NCBI GenBank assembly: GCA_964580215.1
Contig: CAZOJT010000008.1
Span: 1-64,000 of the forward strand
DNA length: 64,000 bases
Direction: 5' to 3'
From: SM23-73-3 sp964580215
Lineage (GTDB): Bacteria; Zixibacteria; MSB-5A5; SM1-73
In this document: positions 25,153 through 33,963 of the stretch, one piece after another
Numbering within the stretch: position 1 is the first letter of the stretch
Layout of the letters: every line of letters starts with the position of its first letter
Notes under the pieces: generated by a model
Told to the model about the DNA's origin: nothing
What the model saw: the letters and a program-made list of their open reading frames with translations, nothing else
Database searches by the model: none
Translations under genes and position numbers: made by a program

Positions 25153-27030
25153 CTACCGCTCGGCTGAATCCTCCCATTCAGCGTATAGCTCTTTCACCTT
25201 TTTAGATAACTCCTCTTTTTCCTGGTTCAATTCCAGAAGCTTCTGCCAGTTCGTGTAAACCTCCTCGGTGGCAACCAGATAATCTATCTCCTCAATTTTC
25301 TGCTCGATTTCAGAAATATCTTTTTCTATCTGATACAGGTTTCTTTTCTTGACTTTAGGCTTGATCTTTTTGATTAGGGTTCGCTTTTTTCTTTCCTGTT
25401 TTTCAAGCTCCAAAAGCTTTTTCTCTTCCTCTTTTTGCTTTCTTTTCTTTTCCTCATAGTAGGAATAATTTCCTAAATATTCTTTCAAGGCTCCATCTTC
25501 AAAAGCATAAATCCTGCTTACTATTTTATTGAGAAAATACCGGTCGTGGGAGACAACCAGAAGCGTGCCTCCGAACTCTGCCAATGCATTTTCCAAAACC
25601 TCTCTGGAGGCGATGTCCAGATGATTGGTCGGCTCGTCCAAGATGAGGAAATTGGGTTTGGACAGAATCAGCTTTGCTAAAACCACCCGGCTTTGCTCGC
25701 CACCGGAAAAACTTTTTATCTTTCGGAACACATCATCTCCGTAGAATAAGAATTTTGCCAGAAAACTGCGCATCTCTGACAGCAACATACGGGGACTGGC
25801 TTTCCATACCTCATCTAAAACCGTGCTTTCCATATCCAAACCCTGGTGTTCCTGATCATAATAGCCAACATCTAAGTTGGAACCAATGCTCACCTCTCCG
25901 GATGTGGGTTTTTCCTTCCCCATAAGGATTTTCAGAAACGTGGTCTTGCCACAGCCATTGGGGCCGATCAAACCCACTCGATCATATCTTTCGATTGAGA
26001 AGTTGACGTTTTCAAAAAGACTCTTACCGTCAAACTTTTTGCTCAAATTCTCCGTCCAGATAAGTGCTCTTGAAGTGCGCTGAGTGGGGGAAAAGGAAAT
26101 TTTCATCTTCTTAGACTTGGTCTTTGGTTTTTCCAGTTTCTGGAGCTTCTCCAGAGCTTTTCTTCTGGATTGTGCTTGTTTGGTTTTCTGTCCGGCGATG
26201 TTTCGACGGATGAAATCCTCGGTGCGAAGGATATAATCCTTTTGTGCTTCATATTCCTTTAGACCTTTTTCCAACCTTTTGGCTTTTTGATCCACGTAAG
26301 CGGAGAAATTGCCCACATATCTTTCTATGCAGTGATCCTCAAGCTCTGTCACCTCATGGATAACCCGGTCCAGAAAATACCGATCATGAGAGACTAAAAT
26401 CACCGTTCCGGGAAATTCAGACAGATATTGCTCCAGCCATTCAGTCCCCTCAATGTCCAAGTGATTGGTGGGCTCGTCCAACAAAAGAAGATTCGGCTCC
26501 GACAAAAGAACGGATGCCAAGGCGGCTCGGTTTTTCTCACCGCCGCTTAAAATGTTAATACTCTTGTCAACATCCTCTTTCTTGAAACCCAATCCATAAA
26601 GCACCCTTTCAATTTTATTCTCATAGCTATATCCGCCCTTGTTTTCATATTCGAGTTGCAGTTCACCATAAAGTTTCAATAACTTGCTCGAATTATTTGT
26701 AGAGGACATCTCTTCTTCGGTTTTTCGCAACCGCTCATGCAGCTTCAAAAGCTCAGAAAATGGTTTCAGCATCTCATCAAACAGGGTGAGCTCATCCTCG
26801 AGTTGATATTCCTGGCGCAAGAATCCAAGTCTTAAGTGTTTGCTTCTGATCACTTCTCCCTTATCCGGCTCCCGCTCACCTGTAATGATTTGGAAAAGAG
26901 TGGTCTTCCCTGCCCCATTTGATCCCAAAAGCCCGATCTTTCTTCCTTCCTCAATCTGCCAGGTGATGTCCTTCAGAACCAGATTGGCGCCATACGATTT
27001 TGAGATATTTTTCAAGCTAACCAGAGTCAT
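25153..27030 (-). CDS. ABC-F family ATPase (Uup/YdiF-like)
   Basis: A 625-residue soluble twin-ABC protein without membrane segments. The first ATPase has GLLGSNGAGKTT, signature LSGGEKNRAALA and Walker B LLLLDEPTNHLD. The second has GLIGPNGCGKTT, FSGGEQSRVVLA and FLILDEPTNHLD. Between them lies the charged P-site tRNA interaction linker (about residues 235-310, ABC_tran_Xtn). A C-terminal coiled coil rich in lysine and glutamate (about 540-620) matches the Uup/YdiF C-terminal domain. ABC-F proteins act on the ribosomal E site to relieve stalling or confer antibiotic protection. It is driven by its own promoter (27089-27117) and is divergent from the TPR operon. Confidence 0.92.
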   Translation of the reverse strand: MTLVSLKNISKSYGANLVLKDITWQIEEGRKIGLLGSNGAGKTTLFQIITGEREPDKGEVIRSKHLRLGFLRQEYQLEDELTLFDEMLKPFSELLKLHERLRKTEEEMSSTNNSSKLLKLYGELQLEYENKGGYSYENKIERVLYGLGFKKEDVDKSINILSGGEKNRAALASVLLSEPNLLLLDEPTNHLDIEGTEWLEQYLSEFPGTVILVSHDRYFLDRVIHEVTELEDHCIERYVGNFSAYVDQKAKRLEKGLKEYEAQKDYILRTEDFIRRNIAGQKTKQAQSRRKALEKLQKLEKPKTKSKKMKISFSPTQRTSRALIWTENLSKKFDGKSLFENVNFSIERYDRVGLIGPNGCGKTTFLKILMGKEKPTSGEVSIGSNLDVGYYDQEHQGLDMESTVLDEVWKASPRMLLSEMRSFLAKFLFYGDDVFRKIKSFSGGEQSRVVLAKLILSKPNFLILDEPTNHLDIASREVLENALAEFGGTLLVVSHDRYFLNKIVSRIYAFEDGALKEYLGNYSYYEEKKRKQKEEEKKLLELEKQERKKRTLIKKIKPKVKKRNLYQIEKDISEIEQKIEEIDYLVATEEVYTNWQKLLELNQEKEELSKKVKELYAEWEDSAER

Positions 27031-27088
27031 CTGTCTTTCACCTTATTTCATTGACCATTCTAACGAAAATAATCGACACTCCGTCCGT

Positions 27089-27117
27089 ATATTAGTATGT
27101 AGGACTAATTGAGTCAA
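27089..27117 (-). promoter_or_regulatory. Promoter of the ABC-F gene
   Basis: On the minus strand TTGACT (27112-27117), a 17-bp spacer and TAATAT (27089-27094), about 60 bp from the start codon. Near-consensus sigma-70 spacing. Confidence 0.7.
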
Positions 27118-27174
27118 CACTAATCTTGTTAAGGTCGACAAACACGCTATGCTAAAACCATTTTGGCAGAGGTG

Positions 27175-27546
27175 ATGCAATTCGGGGGAACCGAAAATTT
27201 GGGCTTGACAAGCATTGCTAATTATATAAATTTATTCATCGTGAATGCAAATTTCCCAAGTACAGGTGCGATTCTGATACAAATCCTCACAGGATTTATG
27301 GGAAGCTTATTCGCAGGAGCCTTAGTTGCTTTAATCTCTCAAAAGCAATTCAATCGTGCTATTAAAAGGTCTGAAAACAACGTTGTGAGTGCGCTGAACC
27401 CTATAAATAGTATGGTTGTGACAATTGCACATAACATCCAAACATTGGCTGGAATAGTACCAGCGATCACCAGTATTGGTGAAGATGTCAAATTGCTAGC
27501 ACAAGTTACCGATAAAATAATTAAAGGACTGGAAAAAACGAAATGA
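27175..27546 (+). CDS. Small membrane protein, first gene of TPR operon
   Basis: About 123 residues from ATG 27175; TTG 27163 and GTG 27172 are alternatives, because the AGAGG sequence is very close to this ATG. A hydrophobic segment (GAILIQILTGFMGSLFAGALVALIS, about residues 36-60) is followed by a polar helical tail with NPINSMVVTIAHNIQTLAGI and VKLLAQVTDKIIKGLEK. I do not recognise the family. Its stop overlaps the next start by four bases (ATGA), so translation is probably coupled to the following single-helix protein and the TPR protein. Membrane scaffold role is inferred. Confidence 0.65.
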   Translation: MQFGGTENLGLTSIANYINLFIVNANFPSTGAILIQILTGFMGSLFAGALVALISQKQFNRAIKRSENNVVSALNPINSMVVTIAHNIQTLAGIVPAITSIGEDVKLLAQVTDKIIKGLEKTK

Positions 27547-27995
27547 TAGCAATAGGTATCATTGGATTATGTTTGGTTGCAGGTTTGTGGGTTCTGCTCT
27601 ACTTTTACTTCATACGCAGAACCGATAGATTCATGGATAATTGGGAAAAGGAGATAAAGGAAAGGGCGGAAAAGGCAACGCTGGAAAGCATCCAGACGCT
27701 GCAAGAAGCCGCAAAAGCACTGGAAGCATCAGTTGATGGCGTTCAGTCCATTCATGAAGCGGCGAAAGCAATAAAAGCATCTCGGAAAGCAATGGAGGAG
27801 TTTGCATCCCAAAGAGGTTTCATCCCCAAATCTTCTGCCGAAGAAATTACGACCCCCAAACAAATAACAGAACCCGAATTAGAACCGATACCAAGCTCTA
27901 CGCCATCCTTCCAGTTTGCTCCTTACGAGACTCGGAAACGCAAGGATTGGGAGCAATGGCAGACATCTCGTCAACCCGTTCTTTCCTCTACCTAA
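27543..27995 (+). CDS. Single-pass membrane protein with coiled coil
   Basis: 150 residues. One N-terminal helix (IGIIGLCLVAGLWVLLYFYFI) is followed by a long charged, alanine-rich coiled coil (WEKEIKERAEKATLESIQTLQEAAKALE, then VQSIHEAAKAIKASRKAMEEF). A proline- and threonine-rich tail ends with an aromatic segment (KRKDWEQWQTSRQ). No family is recognised. It overlaps the preceding gene by four bases and ends seven bases before the TPR gene, giving a tight three-gene operon. All three products carry an N-proximal membrane helix, so a membrane complex is a reasonable inference. Confidence 0.7.
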   Translation: MIAIGIIGLCLVAGLWVLLYFYFIRRTDRFMDNWEKEIKERAEKATLESIQTLQEAAKALEASVDGVQSIHEAAKAIKASRKAMEEFASQRGFIPKSSAEEITTPKQITEPELEPIPSSTPSFQFAPYETRKRKDWEQWQTSRQPVLSST

Positions 27996-28001
27996 TTTCA
28001 A

Positions 28002-29228
28002 ATGATAACTTTCATAATTGGATTTATGGCCGGAGTTATTATCACGGTAGTTCTTCTCCTTTTGTTTTTCGAGAAGAGAAAACTTCATAAAGAAATAGCG
28101 GAAATTCTGCAAGGGCGAATAAGCGCGCAAACAAGCGACATTTCACTTTACCTTGATGGGCTTCCTTCTGTTCCGAAAGAAAAAAGAAAAGAGATTGCCA
28201 TAGGGGGATTGCGGGCGGAGGGAGAAAAGGCGATGGATGAATACAGGTGGACAGAGGCAATAGATTATTTCCAAAAAGCGCTCGCTTTAGCTACGGGTAA
28301 AGACAAAGGTATCATCTTACAGAGACTTGGGAAGTGTTACTATGTCATGGGCGACCTTGAGCAAGCCCTGATTAGCTTGCAAGAATCGCTCGAGCAAGCA
28401 AGGTTGATTAAAGACCCCTTGGGAGTGGCTACTATTTTGGGGAATATCGGTCTGATCTATCAAGTTAAAGGCGAGTTTGATCAAGCTTTAACGTATCTTC
28501 AGGAATCATTGAGGATTCATAAGGAGACGGGCTTTAGGGAAGGTGAGGCAAATCAATTGGGCAACATCGGTCTGATCTATAAAGCTAAAGGTGATCTAGA
28601 TCATGCTTTGAAGTATCATCAGGAGGCTTTGAAGATTGATCAGGAGATAGGTCTCAGGCAGGGTGAGGCAAGTGATTTGAGCAACATCGGTAATGTTTAC
28701 TATCTTAAAGGTGATCTTGACCAGGCCCTGAAGCATTATCTCGATGCTTTAAAGATTTTTAAGGAAATAGGTTTCAGGGAGGGTGAGGCAAGTACTCAGG
28801 GGAACCTCGGTTTAATCTATCAAGCCAAACGAGATTTTGCTGAGGCTTTGAAATATTATCTGGATGCTTTGAAGATTCATCATGAGATAGGTTTCAGACA
28901 AGGTGAGTCAAGTGATTTAGTTAACATCGGTGTGATCTATCAACTCAAAGGAGATCTGGATCAAGCCTTGAAATATCATCTGGATGCTTTGAAGATTCAT
29001 GAGGAAATAGGTTTCAAGGAGGGTGTGGCAAGTGCTCTGGGTAACATTGGCTTGGTCTATCAAGCAAAAGGCGATCTGGATCAAGCTCTGAAAGATTTAA
29101 ATCAAGCTCTAAAGATATTTGAAGAAATAGGGATGCCGGAGCAGATTGGGATGGTGAAAAGGAATATCGAAAGAATTTCCCAACAGATTAAGCAAATGAA
29201 AAAGGATGAAGATCAAGCTAAAGCTTGA
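28002..29228 (+). CDS. Membrane-anchored TPR protein with six 40-residue repeats
   Basis: 408 residues. N-terminal membrane helix (FIIGFMAGVIITVVLLLLFF), a variable linker, degenerate TPRs from about residue 70, then six regular 40-residue units from about 146. They run from GVATILGNIGLIYQVKGEFD to GVASALGNIGLVYQAKGDLD. The regular period and GNIGLIY core are typical of the long (TPR_12-like) class also found in LGN- and kinesin-light-chain-like adaptors. It is the third gene of the operon starting at 27175 and a paralogue of the protein at 1-750. The stop codon lies in a 19-bp sequence GCTAAAGCTTGATACTCCA that is repeated exactly at 29283-29301. Confidence 0.85.
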   Translation: MITFIIGFMAGVIITVVLLLLFFEKRKLHKEIAEILQGRISAQTSDISLYLDGLPSVPKEKRKEIAIGGLRAEGEKAMDEYRWTEAIDYFQKALALATGKDKGIILQRLGKCYYVMGDLEQALISLQESLEQARLIKDPLGVATILGNIGLIYQVKGEFDQALTYLQESLRIHKETGFREGEANQLGNIGLIYKAKGDLDHALKYHQEALKIDQEIGLRQGEASDLSNIGNVYYLKGDLDQALKHYLDALKIFKEIGFREGEASTQGNLGLIYQAKRDFAEALKYYLDALKIHHEIGFRQGESSDLVNIGVIYQLKGDLDQALKYHLDALKIHEEIGFKEGVASALGNIGLVYQAKGDLDQALKDLNQALKIFEEIGMPEQIGMVKRNIERISQQIKQMKKDEDQAKA

Positions 29229-29301
29229 TACTCCAGCCTGTAGGTCGGGTTGCGACCCGTAGGGGAGCTACCCGACATCTTTGCTAAAGCTTGATACTCC
29301 A
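29217..29301. repeat. 47-bp palindromic insert flanked by 19-bp direct repeats
   Basis: GCTAAAGCTTGATACTCCA occurs at 29217-29235 and identically at 29283-29301. Between them is a palindromic unit with GTCGGGTTGCGACCCG and GCTACCCGAC words. It lies between the convergent TPR and BatA-like genes. Confidence 0.8.
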
Positions 29302-29307
29302 AATTCT

Positions 29308-31467
29308 TTAAGTCTTTTCTTCCTTCACCATATCCTTCTTTTTGCTCCTTGCCAGAAACATCTCCAGAGCCAAAAGACCAAAGGCTATCCACAATAATGT
29401 TTTCCAGAGTTCTTTGCCGTAGCGCGATTGTAGAATTGATTTCTCTATGTCATCCTGGGGGTGGATGTAAAAAAAGCTAAGACCTTCTAATTTCTTTTTT
29501 ACTTCGGATATGTCTATCTTTTCGGGATCAGAATCTCTGGGATCAATGTTTACTGCAAATCGATCCACCACCTCTCCTCTGATAGATGAAGAAATTGAAG
29601 CACGTATATTGTATATCCCGGGCAAGTAAGTATCGTCTATCCTCAAGATGAGCTTGTCAGTATGAAATGATGGCTGCAGCGCTATTTTTCTCATCTCTGG
29701 ATTGAACAGCTCTATTCCCTTTCCAGCTAAATCGGCGGGAAGTTCCCGGGTGACCTTTGAGCCTATCAGGATATCCTCATCCAATCTGGAAAGATCAGAG
29801 GCAAGATACTCCACCGCCCGGTTGATCAGCGGCACAAAGAAGGGATGCACTACCAGATCACCTTGATTTTCATCAACGGATGCTGCCAGAAGCAAAACCT
29901 TGCCTGCCCCAAAGCTTCTTTCTATAAGTGCCGGCTTTCCCACATTGAAACGAACGACGGTCTTCACATTCCGGTTTTCCGGTCCTATGGATCCAAATCC
30001 GGACAACTCGAAAATGGAGAAAAACTTTATCAAGGGGAGTTTTTCTTTCTCTACATTTCGATAAACCTGAAAAATGGGATGATCCAAATCGATCTTCTCA
30101 AAGCTAAAAAATCCTCCTACATTCTTAGTGGAAGTAAGTGGAGCTTTCATACTTAGATTGAAGAATCTCTTGATAAGCTGGTTAGAATAAAATTCAGAAT
30201 CAATGTTGTCTCCCAGAATGAAAAATACTCCCCCTCCCCTCTGGACGAATCTTTCCAGATTGGTAAGCTGAACGTCGGTCAATCGGGAGAGGTTGGAGAG
30301 GATGACCACCTGATACTGGTTGAAATCGATCCCCGACAGAGAGCTTTTATTTATCCTGGTAACCTCCTTGTTGGCATCACTTCTGTCCAGAGGATTTAAG
30401 CTTAAGTTCAAATGGTGGGTGTCCCTCTGGTTTTCTCCAACCAGAAGCACATCGATCTTCTCCGGAATCTTGAATGCGAAAAACCTGCGATTATCTATCA
30501 AAAGGTCATCATCGGTCAGTTCAAAGAACCCGGTGTGAATTCCAGCCTCCTCCACGGTTGGCATAAACTTCACCGTTACTCTTTCACCTCTCCCAATATC
30601 TACATCAGTCTGGCTCACCCTCTTTCCATCAAGATAAAGTCCCACCAGAAGATCTCTGGTCGGCTGGGAACTGTAGTTGGCGATCTTAACTGTGATCTGA
30701 AAAGGCTTTCCTTTCTCTATCAACTGATTGCCGAAGTTTATCTCCTCTATGCACAGATTCTGTTTTTCTGCAGGCGAAACATCCACCAGATAGAGCCTCC
30801 CTTTTTTTCTTTCAGAAGAAAGAAGGTCTGGATGGAGGGAGAACCATCCGGATTTCTCCATGTCGGTGATAAGATAAATCTCCTGGTTTAGATTCTTGGA
30901 ATCTTTCAAGATCTCATAAGCAATTTTCAAAGCCTCCCCCACATCGGTTTTTTCAGCCGAGAGCATTACCTCTTCGTCCAGATACTTTATCAGGTTCTTG
31001 AAATCGTAGGTTGGTTGAGGATTTATAAGTTTTGGTTGAGAGGCGAACAAAATTAAACTGGCTTCATCACCTTCCTTGAGTTGCTCAAGTATTTTTTTTG
31101 CCCTCTTTTGCGCCAGCCCAAAGACCGGTCCATCTTTGGTCTCGTAACCCATGCTGTAAGAATTATCCAGAAGTACAACCACAGAGGTCTTGGCGTGTGC
31201 TCCCACCTTTGTGGCAAAGCCTCCTCTTATGGCTGGCCGAGCAAAGGCAGCAATCACCAGAAGGATGATCAGAGTGCGGATTATAAGCAGAAGATACTCC
31301 ATGATCTTCACCCTTCTCATCCGGGTCTTCTCCAGAGACCTTAAAAACAGGAGGGAGCTGAAAGATATTTTCTTTACCTTCTGTCGATTAAATATGTGAA
31401 TCAGCAAGGGAAGCAGGACCGCAGCTCCTGCCGCAAAAAGTATTATGGGATTCAAAAAATTGAACAT
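29308..31467 (-). CDS. BatA-like VWA-domain membrane protein
   Basis: 719 residues. An N-terminal BatA domain (MFNFLNPIILFAAGAAVLLPLLIHIFNR...ISFSSLLFLRSLE) and second helix (LLLIIRTLIILLVIAAFARPA) precede a VWA domain with MIDAS DNSYSMG (about residue 101) and TDM at about 201. A CARDB/Ig-like region and a class-I-glutaminase-amidotransferase-like fold (FVQRGGGVFFILGD) follow, then a C-terminal helix (LLWIAFGLLALEMFLARSK). It is the last gene of a Bat-like operon (MoxR, DUF58, TPRs). Bat proteins are periplasmic or inner-membrane and linked to stress tolerance; exact function is unknown. Residues about 489-495 (SGFGSIG) are encoded by a 21-bp GGATCC-centred repeat (29983-30003). Confidence 0.85.
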   Translation of the reverse strand: MFNFLNPIILFAAGAAVLLPLLIHIFNRQKVKKISFSSLLFLRSLEKTRMRRVKIMEYLLLIIRTLIILLVIAAFARPAIRGGFATKVGAHAKTSVVVLLDNSYSMGYETKDGPVFGLAQKRAKKILEQLKEGDEASLILFASQPKLINPQPTYDFKNLIKYLDEEVMLSAEKTDVGEALKIAYEILKDSKNLNQEIYLITDMEKSGWFSLHPDLLSSERKKGRLYLVDVSPAEKQNLCIEEINFGNQLIEKGKPFQITVKIANYSSQPTRDLLVGLYLDGKRVSQTDVDIGRGERVTVKFMPTVEEAGIHTGFFELTDDDLLIDNRRFFAFKIPEKIDVLLVGENQRDTHHLNLSLNPLDRSDANKEVTRINKSSLSGIDFNQYQVVILSNLSRLTDVQLTNLERFVQRGGGVFFILGDNIDSEFYSNQLIKRFFNLSMKAPLTSTKNVGGFFSFEKIDLDHPIFQVYRNVEKEKLPLIKFFSIFELSGFGSIGPENRNVKTVVRFNVGKPALIERSFGAGKVLLLAASVDENQGDLVVHPFFVPLINRAVEYLASDLSRLDEDILIGSKVTRELPADLAGKGIELFNPEMRKIALQPSFHTDKLILRIDDTYLPGIYNIRASISSSIRGEVVDRFAVNIDPRDSDPEKIDISEVKKKLEGLSFFYIHPQDDIEKSILQSRYGKELWKTLLWIAFGLLALEMFLARSKKKDMVKEEKT
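29983..30003 (-). repeat. 21-bp GGATCC-centred element in the BatA-like gene
   Basis: Coding-strand TCCGGATTTGGATCC then ATAGGA, one base different from the copies at 5507-5527 and 21272-21292. Read in frame as SGFGSIG. Confidence 0.8.
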
Positions 31468-31662
31468 GTGTAAAAGCTTTACCTCTCCCCTTTTTCCCTC
31501 TATCCATGGAATAGAGAAAGGGATAGGGGATAAGGTTGTAGGTCGGATATGTTCCGCCTATGGCGGGACTATCCGACTCAATTGTTTTGTCCGAAAATCC
31601 CGCCATCGGCGGGACATTTCGGACCTACTACACTCTCAATTCACTCTTTCGATTATGATCGC
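31468..31662. repeat. Short palindromes between operon genes
   Basis: GTAGGTCGGATATGTTCCGCC...GGCGGGACTATCCGAC and CCCGCCATCGGCGGG (about 31602-31616) words, ending in CGGACCTAC. No gene. Confidence 0.55.
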
Positions 31663-33564
31663 TCACATGGACTTCAAAAGCCTCTCCGCCTCTTTTCTTT
31701 CCTCAAATCCCGAGGGGAGGTTCAGCACCTCCTGGAAGCACATCTTGGCTTTGGGCATATTATTTTTCTCCTGATATGCCTTTCCTAAAACCAAAAGCAC
31801 TCTGCCCCGATAGAGGAGCCTATCTTCTAAAAACTCCGCTATCTGGAAATAGTTAATTGACGAGTCTATCTCTCCCACGTTGAAAAACGATTCACCTAAT
31901 TTAAGATAAGGAATGGGTCTGTCTGAAAATTCGACAACAAAACGTTTGGCATAAAACAGCGCATTTTGAAAGCTTTTTTTGGCTTCTTCAATTTTGCCCA
32001 GCTTCTCATAGATGGTTCCCAGACCGGAATAAATCTCCACCTTGGCTTGAGTTTTTGTCTCCAAACCCTGGGCTTGTTCAAAGTGTTCTTTGGCAGACAG
32101 AAAATCCCCGGTGGCTATCTCCAGCTTAGCTAACTTGACATAAGATTGCACATAGCCTGAATCCAGAGAGATCACCTTCTGGTAATAGTTTCTTGCCTTA
32201 TCATATTCACCTTTGACACTCTTTATATTCCCCAGAATGTGAAGATATTCCAGGTTTAAAGTATCGCCAGAAAGCACCTCCTGATAGAATTTTTCTGATT
32301 GATCATAATCCCCTTTAAGATAATACACATACGCCAGACTGCGAAGTATTCCCGGGTCTCTTCCAAACAAGCTCAACATATCCTGATATAATTCTACCGC
32401 TTCATCATAATGATGGTTATTCATCTTGACAGAAGCTAAGTAGTAAAAATCGGCGATAGTATCCCGGTATCCTTCAAGGAAGGAAAGCCACTCCCTCTCT
32501 AAGGTAGCCAGATTTTTCTGATATATCTCTTGTATGGCTTGCTCCAAGGTGAGATCAGTAGACTTTTCATACAGGAGCTTGAATTTATCTAAACGGTAAG
32601 TTTTCACCAAAAACCTTACAAATGAACAGGACTCCCAGAAAGCCACATCTTTTGACTGCCCTCTATAATCTCTGGTTATCTTCAGCTTTTTTAAGGGGAC
32701 CCATCTTTGGTCGGCGATCAGCTTTTTGGTGAAGTGATGCGATAGGGAGAAATAACCTCCTATTCCTTCCGCCAGCATGGGGGGAGCATACCCCCATAAC
32801 CGGTAAAACAGAAGGAAGCCCATCCCCGGAGAGTCTAAGCTTCTCTCAAAAAGATCATAGATAGCGTAGATTTTGTTTTTTACCGGATCCAGTCCCATAT
32901 CAAATCGGTCATCCCACACCACCTCATTTACCCGACATGGAAGGAGAAAATATTCCATCCTGTCCATGGCTGGTCGGGTGAACCCGAAGACCTCTCGAAA
33001 GCGTCTGTATTCGGTCTCGACATGCCCTTTGATCTTTGCCCAGTGAAAATCAGCCAGGGAGTTCAAAATATAGCGGAAGAAGAAATGAGCGCTGGGAAGC
33101 TCATCCCAGTCTTCACTTTCCTTGTCCCGGGTATCCAGATGACATTCTGGCTCTGGCAAATCCATTATTTCAGGGGTTAGGTAAACTCGAAAGACCTTTC
33201 CCTGTTTTACCTTCACCTGGTTAAAGAAGAATGTTTTTTTATTCTTAGCCAACACTTCACGCAGAATTGTCTGGGGCCTGGGAGGCAGGGTTATAAGACT
33301 TAAGGTCAATGTCACGTTCTCACTATCTAAGACGGTAGGGACTACCGACAGAGAAAAATTAGCCTGAAATGAGGCGGTCTCTACCCCATTTAGAAGCCTT
33401 ATTTCTCTTTGATCTATAAGCTCAAAGCTTGTGCTGTCTTGGGGAATCCCCTCCTCCACTCTGATATTCAGAAGTATGCCGGAGGCACCATACACCGGGT
33501 TCAAGCTGATGAAGAAAAGCAAAGTCAAGAAGACCAAACAGATTTTAAATTTCATTTTGTTCAT
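31663..33564 (-). CDS. Secreted TPR protein with degenerate peptidase-like domain
   Basis: About 633 residues from ATG 33564 (AAAGGG box; the frame opens at TTG 33597). A signal peptide (FKICLVFLTLLFFISLNPVYG) is followed by a beta-rich N-domain. Next comes a region resembling Peptidase_MA-like gluzincins (SAHFFFRYI..., PPMLAEGIGGYFS, AFWESCSFVRFLVKTYRLDKF). The HExxH zinc motif expected before PPMLAEG is absent: the segment reads MGFLLFYRLWGYA. From about residue 385, repeated TPR units follow (YYLKGDYDQSEKFYQEVLSG...LGNIKSVKGEYDKARNYYQKVISLD). Probably a non-catalytic periplasmic scaffold in the Bat-like operon. Confidence 0.75.
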   Translation of the reverse strand: MNKMKFKICLVFLTLLFFISLNPVYGASGILLNIRVEEGIPQDSTSFELIDQREIRLLNGVETASFQANFSLSVVPTVLDSENVTLTLSLITLPPRPQTILREVLAKNKKTFFFNQVKVKQGKVFRVYLTPEIMDLPEPECHLDTRDKESEDWDELPSAHFFFRYILNSLADFHWAKIKGHVETEYRRFREVFGFTRPAMDRMEYFLLPCRVNEVVWDDRFDMGLDPVKNKIYAIYDLFERSLDSPGMGFLLFYRLWGYAPPMLAEGIGGYFSLSHHFTKKLIADQRWVPLKKLKITRDYRGQSKDVAFWESCSFVRFLVKTYRLDKFKLLYEKSTDLTLEQAIQEIYQKNLATLEREWLSFLEGYRDTIADFYYLASVKMNNHHYDEAVELYQDMLSLFGRDPGILRSLAYVYYLKGDYDQSEKFYQEVLSGDTLNLEYLHILGNIKSVKGEYDKARNYYQKVISLDSGYVQSYVKLAKLEIATGDFLSAKEHFEQAQGLETKTQAKVEIYSGLGTIYEKLGKIEEAKKSFQNALFYAKRFVVEFSDRPIPYLKLGESFFNVGEIDSSINYFQIAEFLEDRLLYRGRVLLVLGKAYQEKNNMPKAKMCFQEVLNLPSGFEERKEAERLLKSM

Positions 33565-33597
33565 GTTCCCTTTAGATGTTTTCATTTCTACAAGCAA

Positions 33598-33963
33598 AAC
33601 TGTGACTGTTTTTTACCTCCCCTCTATCTTTCCCTCTCCATTTCATGTTGAAAATCCCGCCGGAGGCGGGGGACAGGGGTTCTCCATGAAAGGGATGGAG
33701 GGGTAAGGTCTTTTCAGGATGACTGAGAATTGTCATTCTGCCCCATATGGGGAAGAATCTCGCTTCCCAACCCGCATAAAACCAAGATTCTTCACTCCGC
33801 GGAGTTTACCCTGAGGCACTCCAGACCCTTCGCTTCGTCCCGCAGAATGCGGGACTTCGCTCAGGGTGACAAGTGCCGAAGGACTCCGTTCAGAATGACA
33901 CAATTGGAGTTCTCGGTCACCCTGTTTTTATTCGTCATTCGTCATCAGTCATCCGTCATTTTT
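33598..33963. repeat. Repeat-rich gap
   Basis: Holds AATCCCGCCGGAGGCGGGG (33652-33670), CGTCCCGCAGAATGCGGGAC (33836-33855), GAATCTCGCTTCCC and ATTCTTCACTCCGCGGAGT-type words, and a GTCATTCGTCATCAGTCATC run (33934-33953). No gene. Confidence 0.6.
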
